64,000 bases of DNA, from assembly GCA_023544645.1 (NCBI GenBank), contig JAMJFO010000003.1:1-64000 (forward strand), written 5' to 3'. The DNA comes from Desulfobulbaceae bacterium. Lineage in GTDB: Bacteria; Desulfobacterota; Desulfobulbia; Desulfobulbales; Desulfobulbaceae. The position numbers and the translations under genes were made by a program. How positions within the stretch are numbered: the first letter of the stretch is position 1; every line of letters starts with the position of its first letter. Positions 18,307-27,095 of the stretch are shown here, one piece after another. The notes under the pieces are model-generated. The model was given only the letters and a program-made list of their open reading frames with translations, was not told where the DNA came from and made no database searches.

Positions 18307-18777
18307 ATGACTGAACAGACACCTCCCCAGGATGCGCCGGTTTTTCGGCTGCAGAAGATGTACATCAAGGATTTTTCGTTTGAAAACCCCAATGCGCCTC
18401 AGGTATTTCTTGCCCGCAACCAGGAACCGAAAGTTGATTTTAACCTCCAGTTGAACCGCAGGAAAATCGATGAAGATCACTGGGAGGTGTCACTTGCCAT
18501 CACGGCCAAGATGATGGACAAAAACGCTGATGATCAAACGATGTTTGTCGCGGAAATTGAGCATGCCGGCATATTTACCCTCAAAAACATCCCGGCAGAA
18601 CATGTTGAGCGGGTATTGGCCATTGATTGCCCGCTCATGCTATTTCCCTTTACCCGCCAGATAATCAGCCAGACTTCGGTGGATGGCGGATTCATGCCAT
18701 TTTTGATGGAGCCTATTAATTTTATCGCATTGTATGAAAATGCGCAGCGGCAGCAGAAAGACGAGCAGAAGCAGTAG
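18307..18777 (+). CDS. secB: protein-export chaperone SecB
   Basis: 156 residues from ATG 18307, preceded by AAGGAAG; the upstream extension is not needed. SecB holds preproteins unfolded and hands them to SecA at the membrane. Recognisable parts are FRLQKMYIKDFSFENPNAPQ, DHWEVSLAITAK, FVAEIEHAGIFTLKNIP and the C-terminal LMLFPFTRQIISQTSVDGGF with DGGFMPFLMEPINF. The family acidic/charged tail ends in QRQQKDEQKQ. The length is normal. A strong terminator follows. Confidence 0.95.
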   Translation: MTEQTPPQDAPVFRLQKMYIKDFSFENPNAPQVFLARNQEPKVDFNLQLNRRKIDEDHWEVSLAITAKMMDKNADDQTMFVAEIEHAGIFTLKNIPAEHVERVLAIDCPLMLFPFTRQIISQTSVDGGFMPFLMEPINFIALYENAQRQQKDEQKQ

Positions 18778-18795
18778 TGAGAATGGGAAAAATAT

Positions 18796-18828
18796 AAAAA
18801 GGCCTGTCAATAACGACAGGCCTTTTTA
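18796..18828. terminator. bidirectional rho-independent terminator
   Basis: AAAAAGGCCTGTC (18796-18808) pairs with GACAGGCCTTTTT (18815-18827), loop AATAAC. A tracts and T tracts on both sides let it end both secB and the minus-strand pilus operon whose last gene stops at 18855. Confidence 0.93.
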
Positions 18829-18854
18829 CTTGATCAGGAAGGATGAAGAATTAA

Positions 18855-19877
18855 CTACATTGCCTGAGAGACAAAGTTGTCCACCAGGGTGCTTATTGCT
18901 TTTTCAGTTGCGCTTTCAAAAAGCACATCGTATTGATGATCAGCCAAAACAGATTCAGGTGAAACCTTCACATCTACCCTGTTGGTCCATACAACGCTGC
19001 CGGTGTAGGCGTCCTGCACCCATATGCGCAGTTGAACGACTGCCTGTGAGGCCTGGCTCTTCTGGGCGATCTCGCCGAATTGCGAACCAACACCGCCCCA
19101 GAAAATTGTGTTGGCATCACGACCGCCGGAGATGCCAAGGATGGTCTGGTCTGCCTGTCCGGGATTCCAGGGGAATGTGGCGCCGTTTCCCAAAAGTCCG
19201 CCCCATACTGCGCCGGCAAGCATGTAGCCGGTCATATCATACCTCTCTGAAGTTGCATTGCCGAAAGCAAGCCTGCTGGTTGTGCCTCCCAGGAAAGTGA
19301 GGATACCTTTTTTCAACGGTTCCCACGAAGGATCGACCCTGGTCTTGTACTCAATGATCCGGCCCCGGACAATGTAGTCCGCGCCGAAATGCCGGCCGAT
19401 TCTCACTACTTCCTGCTGGCTGAGACCATGGGTGCCGGGACTTTCCATCACCGGCTGGTCGTTGCCGGCGTTTTTGGTCTGGGTGATATAGCGCTGGAGA
19501 TGTGATTTCATCACCGACGACCATTCGCCATTCATCTCCCGCTGGAGATGGGTTGTTTTGGTGTCTTCGTATGCAACCAGATTGATAATATTCTGGCTGA
19601 TCAGGTAGTTGAATACATCTTCCTGGACAGGTAGATGAAAACTGTTGCTGACCAGCTGGTCCGTCAGGTTTTCTGTTATGTAGATATTCCTGCGGTACGC
19701 GGTTTCAAGATCATCAGCATACGAGTAATCGGCAAAAGGCAGAATAACGATGGATTTATCAGCCCCGGCCCTGCTTTTCATTTCGGGCTGAACTTTAAGC
19801 GATTTCTGGACAGTTTGTCCGCAGCCGCTGACGAGTAATGCCAGCAGAACGTAAAGCAGATAGCGACTGTAGTTCAT
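18855..19877 (-). CDS. outer-membrane-type lipoprotein at the end of the pilus operon
   Basis: 340 residues with a lipoprotein signal peptide (LLYVLLALLVSGCGQ; lipidated Cys at residue ~19). After a linker it has SIVILPFADYSYADDLETAY near residues 42-62 and FHLPVQEDVFNYLISQNIIN. A later block IGRHFGADYIVRGRIIEYKT, a glycine-rich hydrophobic stretch (YMLAGAVWGGLLGNG) and VQLRIWVQDAYTGSVVWTNR follow. This arrangement resembles CsgG/FlgT-like or TolB-N-like lipoproteins that bind partners in the periplasm. It lies 47 bases after the secretin gene, so it may be a pilotin or secretin accessory lipoprotein. That role is inferred from position only. Confidence 0.65.
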   Translation of the reverse strand: MNYSRYLLYVLLALLVSGCGQTVQKSLKVQPEMKSRAGADKSIVILPFADYSYADDLETAYRRNIYITENLTDQLVSNSFHLPVQEDVFNYLISQNIINLVAYEDTKTTHLQREMNGEWSSVMKSHLQRYITQTKNAGNDQPVMESPGTHGLSQQEVVRIGRHFGADYIVRGRIIEYKTRVDPSWEPLKKGILTFLGGTTSRLAFGNATSERYDMTGYMLAGAVWGGLLGNGATFPWNPGQADQTILGISGGRDANTIFWGGVGSQFGEIAQKSQASQAVVQLRIWVQDAYTGSVVWTNRVDVKVSPESVLADHQYDVLFESATEKAISTLVDNFVSQAM

Positions 19878-19924
19878 TCTTCTTCTCCTGTTATGTCTTG
19901 ATGTTCTGAATATCCTGGTTCAAG

Positions 19925-21613
19925 TTAGATAATTGTCGGGGTCAGGAGGATGACCAACTCCCGCTTTTGCTTTATTTTTTCTTCCACGCCAAACAGGTAC
20001 CTGATGAAAGGGATGTTGCCGACCACCGGAGCAAAATCCTCGTCTTTGCGATCTGCGGAATCGATAAGCCCGCCGATGATCAACATCTCGCCATTGTTCA
20101 CCTGCACCATGGTGGACACCTCCCTAACCTGCACAACCGGCAGGCCCACCTCACCGAATCCGACCTGGCGGTATTCAATGGTATCTCCGACTATATCCGT
20201 GGTGATCGGCGTCAGGTGCAGGATGACTGATTCTTCATCCAGAATTGACGCCATAACGCCAAAGGCGACGCCTTCGACAATACTGTCGGTGTTGACCGTA
20301 TAGGTGCGGTCGCCGGTGTCATCATCCACTTCAACTTCAATGGAATCAATATAGGTGACATCCGTGCCGACATTAATTAGCGCCGGCTGGCCGTTCATCA
20401 CAGTGATTTTCGGATTGGACAATACAGTGGCTTCACCCTGCTCGTTAAGGGCATTCAGCATCAGGTTGAATGGCACTGCATCCATTGCCACACGGTAGAT
20501 CATGCTGTCGGGATATTGGGGCAGATATCTGGCGCTGACTTTCGGGTCGTCACGGGGAGGATTCCACGGCCAAACAGTCCCAAGAAGCCCTCCTGTGCCG
20601 AATTCCACCCAGCCGGAAAGATCGAAGTTTTTCAGTACCTGGCTCCAGTCAATACCGATTTTGGAATTGTCCTGCAGAAAAACTTCAATAATTTTTGCTT
20701 CAATGATAACCTGGCGGAAAAGTTCTTTTTTCAGCGTGTCGATATAATGATTAACCTTTTCCAGTAAAGGGCGTGGCGCTGTTACCGTTATGAGTCCAAC
20801 CGACCTATCGATGGTATAGTAGGATGAGCCAAGGGTAACCCGGCGGGTTGCCTGCTGCGTAGTCTGTTCGGATTTCCCGGCCTCACCGGAATCCGCCTTG
20901 TCCGCGGTTATAATTTCCTTTTGTTCTGTTGTCTGGGTACGCCATTCCTGCATGATGGCATTCATATTGGTGGTGATATTCTCCCATATATCAAACTTGT
21001 TGCCGTCACTCTGTACCTTGACAGTTCCCTCGGTGCCGGTGGCCGCTTCCCGGCCGGCGAGAAAATTGCCGCCAACGTTGGAAGTGTAGGTGCCTTTCAT
21101 GTACGGGATGGGAATGTTGAATTTTTTTGTTTCGCGGTATTTGACAACAATGACATTGCGCTCAACTTCATGAAAATAGTCAACCTGGCGCAGCAGGTTA
21201 TCAATGGCTTCGTAATAATTGTCTTCCGCGCTGATATCAACGTCAACGAGCACATTCTGGTCAACATCGCTTGCCCAGCTGACGCTCATTCCCTTGAGGT
21301 TGGCTACCCGTTTGAGGATATCCCATAACGGCTGGGGACCCTTGGTGGATGTAATATTTGCTCCAACTTTAATTTCATAATCTTCGGAATCTTCGCCAAG
21401 AACATCCGCTCCCTGTTCATCCTGGATGAAGTAGGAGGGGCTCTGGAACCGGACCGGCAGTTGGGCCGGGTCGCTGTTTGTTTCAGCTACCGTTGGCGGG
21501 GGCGTGTTTGCCTCGTTGGCTGGAGGCGCTGTTTCCTGGTTAGCACAGGAAACAAGCATAACCGTGAGTAAGGCAATAGGAATGAGTGCCAGTCGGGAAT
21601 TATTTCGTTTCAT
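19925..21613 (-). CDS. MshL/PilQ-like outer-membrane secretin, lipoprotein form
   Basis: 562 residues from ATG 21613 (GAGG upstream). A lipobox LLTVMLVSCAN gives a lipidated Cys near residue 23. After a proline/threonine linker there is an N-domain (QPLWDILKRVANLKGMSVSW...YYEAIDNLLRQVDYFHEV), a low-complexity loop, then N-terminal secretin subdomain (VITADKADSG...LGSSYYTIDRSVGLITVTAP). The secretin beta-barrel follows: IEAKIIEVFLQDNSKIGIDW, NPKITVMNGQPALINVGTDV and the closing VVGNIPFIRYLFGVEEKIK with VILLTPTII. It should form the multimeric outer-membrane gate for the pilus. The N-terminal AMIN domains normally found in PilQ are absent and are coded by the preceding gene. The overall type is closer to MSHA-pilus MshL. 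Confidence 0.88.
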   Translation of the reverse strand: MKRNNSRLALIPIALLTVMLVSCANQETAPPANEANTPPPTVAETNSDPAQLPVRFQSPSYFIQDEQGADVLGEDSEDYEIKVGANITSTKGPQPLWDILKRVANLKGMSVSWASDVDQNVLVDVDISAEDNYYEAIDNLLRQVDYFHEVERNVIVVKYRETKKFNIPIPYMKGTYTSNVGGNFLAGREAATGTEGTVKVQSDGNKFDIWENITTNMNAIMQEWRTQTTEQKEIITADKADSGEAGKSEQTTQQATRRVTLGSSYYTIDRSVGLITVTAPRPLLEKVNHYIDTLKKELFRQVIIEAKIIEVFLQDNSKIGIDWSQVLKNFDLSGWVEFGTGGLLGTVWPWNPPRDDPKVSARYLPQYPDSMIYRVAMDAVPFNLMLNALNEQGEATVLSNPKITVMNGQPALINVGTDVTYIDSIEVEVDDDTGDRTYTVNTDSIVEGVAFGVMASILDEESVILHLTPITTDIVGDTIEYRQVGFGEVGLPVVQVREVSTMVQVNNGEMLIIGGLIDSADRKDEDFAPVVGNIPFIRYLFGVEEKIKQKRELVILLTPTII

Positions 21614-21652
21614 GAAGTTTACCTCTATCATTGGCTCGTGATTCAGTTACTT

Positions 21653-23209
21653 TCACTGGTTGAGCGCGATGCGGCTATTAATGTAATTTTTCAAATCCGG
21701 TGGAATCTGATAACCTGACAACAGTATTGATTTGTATTTTTCCGTGGCAGCATCCCGGCTCCCCTGCTTGTCGAGCAGTCGGGCATAGGCGATCATGGAA
21801 TCAAGATTGGCTCCATACAGCATTTCATACTTGTCGAGTAGTTTAACTGCTCCCTGATATTGCCCCTGCTCTTCACTGAAAACGGCGTAACTGAGCAGAG
21901 CTTCCTTTGAGGGCTTTGACACGCTGACAGCCTGGTCAAAGTACTGCTGCGCCTCGCCTTGCTCTTGCATGTTTGCCAGGGCTATGGCCGCATTGAGGGC
22001 CGCGCGGTCATTATTGGGATTGATAGCCAGTGCCTGCTTGGCATAGTGCACTGCCCGGGCATTCTGGCGCAGATAAACCAGGTAGATTGAGGAGATCTTA
22101 TTGGCCAGCCGCTCATTGTCCGGCCACTTGGCAAATGCGTCCGCGTAGGCAGTGATGGCGTCCTGGTAATGGCCTTTCTTTTCTGCCTCCCGTCCTTTCT
22201 GGATATCTTTTTTTGCTTCAATGACCTCGGGCGGAAGATTGAGCTGCTGCTGGATGACAATGGCTTCCTGAACTGCCAGGTTCTCGTCGGCTTCAAAGTT
22301 AAGGTTGTCTTCGGCTCTTTCCGGCCAGGCAAATTCTTTCTTCCCCGGAAGGATGACGATGGTGTTAAAGCGTTCTTCCTTGTGCAGGTCCTTCAGGTTT
22401 AAAATTATATCCAAGGCAAAATCCCATGGCACATCGTTCAGGGCCAACGTTAAGGAACCTTTTACCGCCTCATCCACGACAAGATTCAAATCGCTCACTT
22501 CTCGGATAAGACGAAACACATTGTGCAGATCAATTTTGTAAAAATCAACGGAAATTCTCGTTTTGTCATATCCGCCAAAGGTAAAACTGCTGCGCATTGA
22601 GTCTCCAGCGCTCTTTGCGCCTGCAGATCCGGCAGGACCGGAGGATCCTGTGCCGGCTAGAGTCGCGGCAGGGAGCTGACTTTCGATATTTTGTTTTTCA
22701 GCAATCAGCGAATCTATCTGGCCGGGGGATGATTCCTGCCCTGCCATGGTACTGCCATCTTCATCCATGGTAACTGTAAGGATAATAGCATTGTTCATTG
22801 TTTTGACATCATACGTGGTGTAGTCATTATCAAAAGTGAACTCCAGTCTGGTCAATGAAGGATCGGTGTCGGATACTGTTGTGGAATTGAGACGTATCGG
22901 TATGGAGCTCGGCAGTTTGACAGAATTTTCGTCTGCCGGAGAAGTGTTGGCGATATCGACGATAATCCGCGAGGGATTAAAAAGTTCATACACGGTGTAT
23001 GCCGGATCGGACTTTGTTTGAATCGTGATTGTATTCATCACTCCCGATGACTCAGCCTGAACAGCGGAAATCATATTCATCGGCTGGCCGACAGCGTTGG
23101 TATTGGCCGTAAAAAAGAGTCCTGTAAGCATTATTATCATCATTGCCGCAAGTCTGGTGCGGTGCTTCAGGAAAACAACTCTCCCGGATACTGTAGAAGA
23201 ATGAGCCAT
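21653..23209 (-). CDS. AMIN-STN-TPR periplasmic protein of the pilus operon
   Basis: 518 residues with an N-terminal signal/anchor (LAAMMIIMLTGLFFTANTNA). Residues ~55-150 form an AMIN domain (YTVYELFNPSRIIVDIANTS...RLEFTFDND), which in PilQ binds peptidoglycan. Residues ~220-300 are a secretin/TonB N-terminal (STN) domain (ISVDFYKIDLHNVFRLIREV...LTLALNDVPWDFALDIIL). The C-terminal ~200 residues are TPR repeats (AEKKGHYQDAITAYADAFAK, ARAVHYAKQALAINPNNDRA). These parts normally precede the secretin in a single PilQ chain; here they are separate and gain TPRs, as in an MshN-like partner. It starts three bases after the pilP stop and probably tethers the secretin to the cell wall and to PilP. 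Confidence 0.82.
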   Translation of the reverse strand: MAHSSTVSGRVVFLKHRTRLAAMMIIMLTGLFFTANTNAVGQPMNMISAVQAESSGVMNTITIQTKSDPAYTVYELFNPSRIIVDIANTSPADENSVKLPSSIPIRLNSTTVSDTDPSLTRLEFTFDNDYTTYDVKTMNNAIILTVTMDEDGSTMAGQESSPGQIDSLIAEKQNIESQLPAATLAGTGSSGPAGSAGAKSAGDSMRSSFTFGGYDKTRISVDFYKIDLHNVFRLIREVSDLNLVVDEAVKGSLTLALNDVPWDFALDIILNLKDLHKEERFNTIVILPGKKEFAWPERAEDNLNFEADENLAVQEAIVIQQQLNLPPEVIEAKKDIQKGREAEKKGHYQDAITAYADAFAKWPDNERLANKISSIYLVYLRQNARAVHYAKQALAINPNNDRAALNAAIALANMQEQGEAQQYFDQAVSVSKPSKEALLSYAVFSEEQGQYQGAVKLLDKYEMLYGANLDSMIAYARLLDKQGSRDAATEKYKSILLSGYQIPPDLKNYINSRIALNQ

Positions 23210-23212
23210 GAT

Positions 23213-23713
23213 TTACCGATCTCCCTCTTTATTCAAACGCATAATAACAGGGGTAACTATCTCTTTGCCGGCTACTGTACGCGTTTCTGTGATGTTGACT
23301 TGATCATTTCTGATTTGGCTTACAACGCCGTATCGTCCAACGGGCATGCCTTCGTTTAATATATATCCTTTACCGGTTACGTCTTCAACCATCGCATATT
23401 TCTTCTTGGCCGAAAACATAATGCCGACCAGTTTTAACTGGCCGGGTTCAAATAGCTGCATTCCGGTCAGAATGACTTCATCTTCCTCCGGAATACTTTT
23501 TGTGGCTACCTCCGGTTCTATGAATGGCATAAAAGGATCTTGCCTGTCCTCAAAAACATATTCCCATTCTGCATCATCAGCCTTGGTCTCTTCAGCAGGC
23601 GAAGGTTCGGTGGAATTTTCGATTGCTGCAAAAGACAGTGAGCTGCAGAAAAGAAAAAGAATACCTAAAACCATCAAGCCGGAACAGACATGTAATAACT
23701 CTTTTCTTACCAT
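23213..23713 (-). CDS. pilP: type IV pilus inner-membrane-associated protein PilP
   Basis: 166 residues with a signal peptide (SGLMVLGILFLFCSSLSFAA); there is no lipobox in the usual place, although Cys near residue 23 lies in the hydrophobic part. The family-typical FEDRQDPFMPFIEPE leads into the beta domain LKLVGIMFSAKKKYAMVEDVTGKGYILNEGMPVG. PilP links the PilN/PilO complex to the secretin through the periplasm. The gene order pilM-N-O-P upstream supports the call. Its stop is three bases from the next gene. Confidence 0.9.
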   Translation of the reverse strand: MVRKELLHVCSGLMVLGILFLFCSSLSFAAIENSTEPSPAEETKADDAEWEYVFEDRQDPFMPFIEPEVATKSIPEEDEVILTGMQLFEPGQLKLVGIMFSAKKKYAMVEDVTGKGYILNEGMPVGRYGVVSQIRNDQVNITETRTVAGKEIVTPVIMRLNKEGDR

Positions 23714-23778
23714 TGTGAAGTAGTTGTAATTGATGGTTAATAAAGTCTACTTGTTTTTTTGATATTCACACTCTCTGC

Positions 23779-24417
23779 TTATCTACGTCCAGGCTTGCCC
23801 TTTTGAGGCTGAGCTTGTTGTATGCCCGTATAGCGATAGGTGGTCAGCCGGCAATTTGAGCTTAAGATCATTTCGTTGCCTTCCTTCTTGGGGCTGGAGA
23901 TATTTATGTTGTCTACGGTTACAATCCGCTCAAGCTTGCTCACTTTGTCAAGAAAATACCCAAGATTGTGATACGGTCCTTTGATCTGGATATCAACAGG
24001 AATCTCTGCATAAAAATCCTTTGGTATTTCACCGCCGGGTTTAAACTGGTTGAATTCAAGTCCGGCTCTTTTTCCAAGATCTGAGATACTGGTCAGCAGC
24101 CCGGGAATTTCTTTTTCCTTTGGCAGGACAGTTGCTGTTTTTTTGAAAAGTTCCTCAGTTTCCATTTTCGCTGCTTTCATTTTGTCCAGTTCCGCGGCAG
24201 CTTTTTTCGCTTTGGCGATTTCTGCCTGGAGCGTCGCTTTTTGTTTGTTAAGATTATCTATCTGTTGCACATTTTTTGTATATACTAAAAAATAAAATAA
24301 CCCTATGGGCACCACAAGAAGGGCAATGAATATTGCCAATTTTATCTTGTTATCAAGAGGTATATACTTTGTATCAAGGAAGGCGTTGAATTTTGATGCC
24401 TTGTTGTCTGAAGCCAT
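23779..24417 (-). CDS. pilO: type IV pilus assembly protein PilO
   Basis: 212 residues: short cytoplasmic N-terminus, one transmembrane helix (KLAIFIALLVVPIGLFYFLV, residues ~24-46), coiled coil (QQIDNLNKQKATLQAEIAKA) and a periplasmic ferredoxin-like domain (GLLTSISDLGKRAGLEFNQF and VDIQIKGPYHNLGYFLDKVS). It forms a heterodimer with PilN in the inner-membrane alignment complex. It begins 13 bases after pilN. Confidence 0.93.
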   Translation of the reverse strand: MASDNKASKFNAFLDTKYIPLDNKIKLAIFIALLVVPIGLFYFLVYTKNVQQIDNLNKQKATLQAEIAKAKKAAAELDKMKAAKMETEELFKKTATVLPKEKEIPGLLTSISDLGKRAGLEFNQFKPGGEIPKDFYAEIPVDIQIKGPYHNLGYFLDKVSKLERIVTVDNINISSPKKEGNEMILSSNCRLTTYRYTGIQQAQPQKGKPGRR

Positions 24418-24429
24418 AACTGATCGCCT

Positions 24430-25017
24430 TTATTGCTGTTTAGTCCCAGGACCAGTTTCCTGATTATTTGCTTCCGGCAGAACAAGACTACAGGAGAGCG
24501 AAAAAGATTTAAGATTGCGCCCGGCGTAAGTAGTTAGAGTTGTGTTTACAAGATTTACTTCACTTATATAGTCTGAAGTTTTCAAGGTTTCCATGTAGCT
24601 GGCAATAGTTTGGTTGTCCAGCGCAATCCCTGTCATCCTGGCTGTCATGCCATTTTGCACTATGGTATTGAGCCACATCCGTTTGGAGGGGGTCAATTTG
24701 GCAATTTCATCGAGAACATGGACCGTGAGCGCTTTTGATTTCTGAAGCTCTTTGATAACGGCAATTTTATTCTCAATCATTTTTTTGTCTTTTTCAAGTT
24801 GCGCAATTTCTTTGAGAATTTCGTTGTATCGTGTTTTTTCCTTGTTGAGTGAGGTGATTTCACTCGCCAGGGCTGAAACAATATTTGCCTGATAAAACCA
24901 GAAGGCGCCGATTGCAACCAGGATTGCGATGAAACATACGCCAATCAGGGACAACTGCTGTACGGCCTTAGCGCGCTTTTTGATTTCCCGTATAGGGAGA
25001 AGATTTATATAAACCAT
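24430..25017 (-). CDS. pilN: type IV pilus assembly protein PilN
   Basis: 195 residues. The conserved cytoplasmic start MVYINLLPIREIKKRAK (the INLLP motif that binds PilM) is followed by a transmembrane helix (LIGVCFIAILVAIGAFWFYQ), a coiled coil (LNKEKTRYNEILKEIAQLEK) and a periplasmic fimbrial-assembly domain (LTPSKRMWLNTIVQNGMTAR). It joins PilM in the cytoplasm to PilO in the periplasm. It lies 11 bases after pilM. Confidence 0.95.
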   Translation of the reverse strand: MVYINLLPIREIKKRAKAVQQLSLIGVCFIAILVAIGAFWFYQANIVSALASEITSLNKEKTRYNEILKEIAQLEKDKKMIENKIAVIKELQKSKALTVHVLDEIAKLTPSKRMWLNTIVQNGMTARMTGIALDNQTIASYMETLKTSDYISEVNLVNTTLTTYAGRNLKSFSLSCSLVLPEANNQETGPGTKQQ

Positions 25018-25028
25018 GTCCTGTTACG

Positions 25029-26078
25029 TTATATTTCTGATGGTCTTATTGCTAATCCAGCCGCAATTGTCATTTGCGGGGCAATAGCGTCTATATAGTC
25101 ACGGTCGATCTTCTTTTCGTTAACTTTCATCCCGGCAAAAGGGTTGAAAGGAGTCACTTCAATACCAACTTCTTTGCCGATGAATTCGGCAAGACCTTTG
25201 ACCTTGGAGCCGCCCCCGCTTAGAAAGATCCTGGTCAGGGGTCTGTCGGCATTTTTGGAGCGATACAGGTCTACAGCCTTTTGGATTTCAAAGACCCAGT
25301 TGGTGCAGGTCTGGGTAACCAGCTCTTCCAGTTCTGCCTGCCGTTCTCCTGCAGGAATGACGCCGATTTTTATTTGTTCCGCTTCTTCTTCATCAATATC
25401 AAAGGTCCTGGCGATCAGGCTGGTCAACTGGGAGCTCCCGACACCGATATCCCTTGCCAGTACGGAGGTGCCGTTGACAATGATGTTAATGTTCATTTTT
25501 TCGGCGCCGATATCAACCAGTGCCACATTTTCTGCGCTTTTCTCAACGGTGGTCCATATGTTTTCCAGTGCAAAGCCGTCTACATCCACGAGCAGGGGGA
25601 CAAGTTTCACATCCCGCAACATATCAAGATATCCGTCAACCACTTCCTTTTTGGCCGCCACCAGCATGATGTCTGTCTGGTCATATTCCTCTTTGGCGGT
25701 TTTCAGGTCCTGAAAGTCCAGGTAGACGTCTTCAATGTCAAACGGGATGTATTGTTCAGCTTCGGCATTCAGGTATTGTTCCAGTTCATCCTCTTTCATG
25801 ACATCAACTTTGATTTTTTTGACGATGACGGAAAATCCGGATATGGAGATTGCAACCTTGGTATTTTTTTTGAACTTGAGGTTTTTGAACAGTTTGGTGA
25901 TGGCCTCGCCCACCACCTCCGGTTCCTGGAGCACCCCGTCTTCGACGGAATCAGGGGGCAGGGCAACGCTGCCAAGAGCGACAAGGGTATAGGTGTTGCC
26001 CGATTTCTGCAATTGGCAAGCTTTTACAGCACTTGAGCCAATATCTACGCCAACAAGGAGTTTTTCTTTTTTTGCCAT
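25029..26078 (-). CDS. pilM: type IV pilus assembly protein PilM
   Basis: 349 residues, an actin-like (FtsA fold) cytoplasmic ATPase. The phosphate-1 motif LVGVDIGSSAVKACQLQKSG, EYDQTDIMLVAAKKEVVDGY, the phosphate-2-like VALVDIGAEKMNINII and the adenosine motif RIFLSGGGSKVKGLAEFIGK are all present. PilM binds the N-terminus of PilN and connects the pilus motor to the alignment complex. It is the first gene of the minus-strand operon and is divergent from lepB. The pilus motors (pilB, pilT), pilC and pilins are not in this window, but a prepilin peptidase is at 61 kb. Confidence 0.96.
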   Translation of the reverse strand: MAKKEKLLVGVDIGSSAVKACQLQKSGNTYTLVALGSVALPPDSVEDGVLQEPEVVGEAITKLFKNLKFKKNTKVAISISGFSVIVKKIKVDVMKEDELEQYLNAEAEQYIPFDIEDVYLDFQDLKTAKEEYDQTDIMLVAAKKEVVDGYLDMLRDVKLVPLLVDVDGFALENIWTTVEKSAENVALVDIGAEKMNINIIVNGTSVLARDIGVGSSQLTSLIARTFDIDEEEAEQIKIGVIPAGERQAELEELVTQTCTNWVFEIQKAVDLYRSKNADRPLTRIFLSGGGSKVKGLAEFIGKEVGIEVTPFNPFAGMKVNEKKIDRDYIDAIAPQMTIAAGLAIRPSEI

Positions 26079-26439
26079 GAAAAGGTTCTCTTGCCTTTAG
26101 CTGATCCTCAACAATCCATATAAATTATTGTACGATTTTGCAGCGCTTAGTACAAAAATTTTTCTTCCAACAAGTATATTAAGCGCATAAAAAAAATACT
26201 TTGTCAAGCAAATCGGTGTTTTTTTTTATGTTATTTCATTAAATTACAGTGAGATAAAGATTTCCATAGCTCGAATTTGTACAAGATATTGTACTTTTTT
26301 TTCTTTCAGTAGCTTATTTTGTGTGTTTAGAGGGGTTAGAGAATTCTGCAGTTTTTTTCGATCCCGCTTGAATTTTCTTTTACTTTCAAGTAGTTTTTTG
26401 AGGGTTTCAGCATACTAATATTCCTGCAGGTTTACGATA
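26079..26439. other. divergent regulatory region between pilM and lepB
   Basis: 361 AT-rich bases with no gene. It must contain the promoters of the pilus operon (minus) and of lepB-pyrB-pyrC (plus). A palindromic GTACAAGATATTGTAC lies at about 26279-26294 and could be an operator; this is seen but its role is a guess. I could not fix -35/-10 boxes. Confidence 0.5.
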
Positions 26440-27081
26440 GTGTCAAAAAATATCTCTTCAAATCCCAAGTCAACGGTCAGGGAATACGCTGAAGCAATTA
26501 TTATTGCTCTTGTTCTTGCCCTGTTTATCCGTACCTTTATCGTCCAGGCGTTCAAAATACCTTCCGGTTCCATGCTGCCGACGTTGCAAATTGGTGATCA
26601 TCTCCTGGTCAACAAGTTTATTTATGGGGTTAAGCTACCTTTTTCAGGAAAGGTGCTTATCCCTGTCAGTGAACCGGACCGCAATGATATCATTGTCTTC
26701 AAATTTCCCCAGGATCCGAAGCTCGATTACATAAAAAGGGTGATCGGCGTCGGCGGTGATGTGGTTGAGGGGCGCGATAAGACCATATATATAAATGGCA
26801 AGCCTTTTGATGATCCATACGGTTTTCATCTGGATGATGCTGTCGTCGACGGCCCCAGGGACAACTTCGGGCCCGTGACTGTGCCGGAGGGCAAGGTCTT
26901 TGTCATGGGAGACAACAGGGACAACAGCTTTGACAGCCGGTTCTGGGGATTTGTCGATGAAAAGGCGATCCTGGGAAAGGCCCTGATAATTTACTGGTCC
27001 TGGGACGTGAATAAATCGCTGCTGTCCATTGAGCGGATCAACTCCGTCCGCTGGAACAGGATCGGGGATATCATCCATTGA
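26440..27081 (+). CDS. lepB: signal peptidase I
   Basis: 213 residues, GTG start. It removes type I signal peptides outside the inner membrane. One N-terminal transmembrane helix ([20 protein letters not shown]) is followed by box [13 protein letters not shown] with the nucleophile Ser44 and box [16 protein letters not shown] with the general base Lys99. Box [14 protein letters not shown] is near the C-terminus. Short for E. coli LepB but normal for the single-helix type. It overlaps or nearly abuts pyrB. Confidence 0.95.
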   Translation: MSKNISSNPKSTVREYAEAIIIALVLALFIRTFIVQAFKIPSGSMLPTLQIGDHLLVNKFIYGVKLPFSGKVLIPVSEPDRNDIIVFKFPQDPKLDYIKRVIGVGGDVVEGRDKTIYINGKPFDDPYGFHLDDAVVDGPRDNFGPVTVPEGKVFVMGDNRDNSFDSRFWGFVDEKAILGKALIIYWSWDVNKSLLSIERINSVRWNRIGDIIH

Positions 27082-27095
27082 TCTCGGGGAAATCG

